Positions 7,952-8,748 of a stretch of DNA of 8,748 bases are shown here, piece by piece; position 1 is the first letter of the stretch, and every line of letters begins with the position of its first letter. The notes below the pieces were generated by a model that was not told where the DNA came from, searched no databases, and saw only the letters and a list, made by a program, of their open reading frames with translations. This stretch comes from Acidobacteriota bacterium. GTDB lineage: Bacteria; Acidobacteriota; Terriglobia; Terriglobales; Acidobacteriaceae. The translations under genes and the position numbers were made by a program. Location of the stretch: contig JAJZIF010000132.1 in assembly GCA_021810735.1 (NCBI GenBank), positions 1-8,748 of the forward strand, given 5' to 3'.

Positions 7952-7957
7952 ATTCTA
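7952..7957 (-). promoter_or_regulatory. Candidate -10 box TAGAAT before the aminotransferase-transketolase operon
   Basis: Read on the - strand the hexamer is TAGAAT, five of six matches to the sigma-70 consensus. The -35 position (about 7975-7980, CCTCAT) is poor, which would fit an activator-dependent promoter. The predicted transcription start is near 7945, leaving a leader of about 150 nt before ATG 7793. The call depends largely on its exact spacing from the palindrome at 7979-7994. Confidence 0.4.
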
Positions 7958-7978
7958 TCCGGGCGGGAAGGGACATGA

Positions 7979-7994
7979 GGTGATTTCGGTCACA
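7979..7994. promoter_or_regulatory. CRP/FNR-type operator palindrome
   Basis: The - strand reads TGTGACCGAAATCACC, which matches TGTGA-N6-TCACA at nine of ten specified bases. Its centre at 7986.5 lies 41.5 bp upstream of the start predicted from the TAGAAT box, the class II activator position known for CRP and FNR proteins. Which Crp/Fnr-family regulator binds, if any, cannot be told from this window. Confidence 0.4.
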
Positions 7995-8039
7995 CTCATC
8001 CTTTAGGAGGAGACTGAGGTGCAACAGCCCGATGCGGCG

Positions 8040-8072
8040 CCGTGCCATCGTTCTTCTGGAACAATGGCGCGG
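8040..8072 (-). terminator. Strong stem-loop downstream of ccdC, possible terminator without T-tract
   Basis: On the - strand GCCATTGTTC pairs with GAACGATGGC (ten pairs, one U-G) around the loop CAGAA, with three more pairs outside a single mismatch. The wobble pair is a C-A mismatch when read on the + strand, so the structure favours the ccdC transcript. It starts 28 nt after the ccdC stop. No T-run follows, so it may serve as a 3' end protector or a non-canonical terminator. Confidence 0.4.
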
Positions 8073-8099
8073 GGACAAATCAACGTATGGGAAATCCGC

Positions 8100-8624
8100 C
8101 TAGGAGGCGGGATCGGGATCTTCAACGAGCGCAGCGGGCTCTGCCGCAGCGGATTGTGCGGTGAGCCTGCGGTAGGCAAAGAACATGCTGCCACGCCAGC
8201 AAAGGATCATGCCGAAGGCGAGGAGATAGAACACCGCTCCGGTCTGCTCGACGGAAACAAACTGGTCGAAATAGCCGCGGGCGAAGAATCGGATGGCGGC
8301 AAGGACGACGACCACCATCAAAAAGGCGCTGGAGCGCTTCATCATGACGGTGTTGCCGTCCCGGTAAAGCCTGGTGGTGGCATTCAGAGGCCAGGCCAGC
8401 AGGGTGGCTCCCAGCAGGAAAGCGGAGATGCCCCAGAGCCAGGGAATCCGGCAGATGGGAGCGAAGAACATGGAAAAGCCCGTGGCCATGCCGGCCGGGG
8501 GAATGATGATCTTCTTCAGGGTGACGGCGGAACGGCCTTCGCGAATACGCCAGATGATGATGACGACCGCTCCGAAGAGCGACGCAACGGCATAGTCGGT
8601 GGGGGTGATGTTCAAGGGGTGCAT
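8100..8624 (-). CDS. ccdC: CcdC-family (DUF1453) integral membrane protein
   Basis: This small inner-membrane protein belongs to the family named after Bacillus CcdC, which is encoded near cytochrome c biogenesis genes but has no proven biochemical role. The chosen start is ATG 8624 (174 aa), which has AAGGA at 8629-8633 four nt away. A TTG at 8660 would add 12 residues but has no SD. Predicted membrane segments lie near 11-26, 37-56, 60-80, 98-116 and 126-148. Family blocks are KKIIIPPAGMATGF (37-50), RIPWLWGISAFLLGA (59-73), MMKRSSAFLMV (94-104) and QTGAVFYLLAFGMI (127-140). The tail after 155 is alanine-rich and acidic, likely cytoplasmic and disordered. Only Cys58 and Cys142 are present and there is no CXXC, so it is not a thiol-disulfide exchanger itself. 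It shares orientation with the aminotransferase gene but is separated from it by 306 nt with a hairpin and a promoter candidate, so it is probably a separate unit. Confidence 0.85.
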   Translation of the reverse strand: MHPLNITPTDYAVASLFGAVVIIIWRIREGRSAVTLKKIIIPPAGMATGFSMFFAPICRIPWLWGISAFLLGATLLAWPLNATTRLYRDGNTVMMKRSSAFLMVVVVLAAIRFFARGYFDQFVSVEQTGAVFYLLAFGMILCWRGSMFFAYRRLTAQSAAAEPAALVEDPDPAS

Positions 8625-8676
8625 CAGATCCTTCAGCAGCGCGAAGAGCGGCTGCGGCAAATGAAAATAAATCGGG

Positions 8677-8693
8677 CAGGCTTTGAGCGCCTG
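8677..8693 (-). terminator. Weak hairpin upstream of ccdC, possible terminator of the preceding gene
   Basis: CAGGC and GCCTG form a five-pair stem with a 7-nt loop. In the - direction it comes 3 nt after a TAA at 8699-8697 and is followed by CCCG and then a T-rich run (ATTTATTTT). The short stem and the 4-nt gap before the T-run make this only a candidate. Confidence 0.3.
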
Positions 8694-8696
8694 TAT

Positions 8697-8748
8697 TTAG
8701 GATATCGCGTCCGGAACTTCTGCATCACTCAGATGGATCGAGTCTTGG
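8697..8748 (-). CDS. Possible C-terminal tail of a gene cut by the right window edge
   Basis: In the - direction only one frame stays open from the edge. It reads QDSIHLSDAEVPDAIS and ends at TAA 8699-8697; the other two frames stop within about 25 nt. A hairpin with a T-rich tail follows directly, as expected behind a gene end. Sixteen codons are too few to identify a product or prove coding, and this could equally be non-coding sequence upstream of ccdC. Confidence 0.3.
   Translation of the reverse strand, partial: QDSIHLSDAEVPDAIS

Larger units (their letters stand above)
7794..8099 (-). other. 306-nt regulatory gap between ccdC and the aminotransferase
   Basis: No convincing gene is present. 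Going in the direction of - strand transcription the gap contains a strong hairpin behind ccdC (8040-8072), the CRP/FNR-like palindrome (7979-7994), the TAGAAT box (7952-7957), the leader stem-loop (7902-7931) and the aminotransferase ribosome binding site (7802-7807). Further GC-rich blocks in the leader can pair over distance, for example GGCTGGCCG near 7883-7891 with CGGCAGCC near 7835-7842 (one bulge). That pairing is too weak a signal to name a riboswitch. Short frames through the gap have arginine- and proline-rich translations and no fitting SD. Confidence 0.55.

Noticed and set aside
7717..7953. 78-codon - strand frame starting ATG 7953 and overlapping the aminotransferase start
   Set aside because: It has no SD, its ATG overlaps the candidate -10 box, and it runs 77 nt into the aminotransferase in another frame. 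The composition is that of a non-coding GC-rich leader.
7863..8078. 71-codon - strand frame in the gap between ccdC and the aminotransferase
   Set aside because: It begins inside the ccdC hairpin, is Arg-rich without a recognisable motif, and crosses the palindrome and -10 candidates. No SD was found.
8625..8660. TTG 8660 as the ccdC start
   Set aside because: It has a weak start codon, no SD before it and T-rich sequence upstream. ATG 8624 has AAGGA nearby. The longer form cannot be fully excluded.

Overview
The window carries two convergent blocks of genes from a GC-rich bacterium with strong AGGAGG-type ribosome binding sites. The closest guess for the host is Acidobacteriota (Terriglobia-like). 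That guess is an inference with moderate confidence. It rests on the fused two-part transketolase, the aminotransferase subtype and the CcdC-family protein found together, not on a marker gene.

Left block, + strand, 1-4380. This is the end of a membrane-fusion protein gene, then a tandem-ATPase ABC gene and two ABC-2 permease genes. Order, sizes and sequence motifs match the ybhG-ybhF-ybhS-ybhR exporter operon of Escherichia coli. The genes are packed tightly: 1 nt between ybhG and the preferred ybhF start, an ATGA overlap for ybhF/ybhS, and a TGATG overlap for ybhS/ybhR. They are therefore probably translationally coupled. The products should form one efflux machine: YbhF as a fused ATPase pair, YbhS and YbhR as a permease heterodimer, and YbhG as the periplasmic adaptor. 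The promoter lies left of the window.

Centre, 4381-4545. A short convergent gap separates ybhR from the transketolase. It holds only weak hairpins.

Right block, - strand, 8748-4546. Reading leftward there is a possible C-terminal tail of a gene cut by the edge with a weak hairpin behind it, then a CcdC/DUF1453 membrane protein. Next come a 306-nt regulatory gap, a class I PLP aminotransferase and a full-length transketolase that begins 17 nt after the aminotransferase stop. The last two look like one operon. The 306-nt gap holds a strong hairpin behind ccdC, then a candidate promoter with a TAGAAT -10 box and a CRP/FNR-type palindrome centred exactly 41.5 bp before the predicted start site, and then a roughly 150-nt leader with a long stem-loop.

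No tRNA, rRNA, CRISPR array, insertion sequence or phage gene was seen. The genes belong to known families. The most interesting unexplained structure is the regulatory gap before the aminotransferase-transketolase pair.
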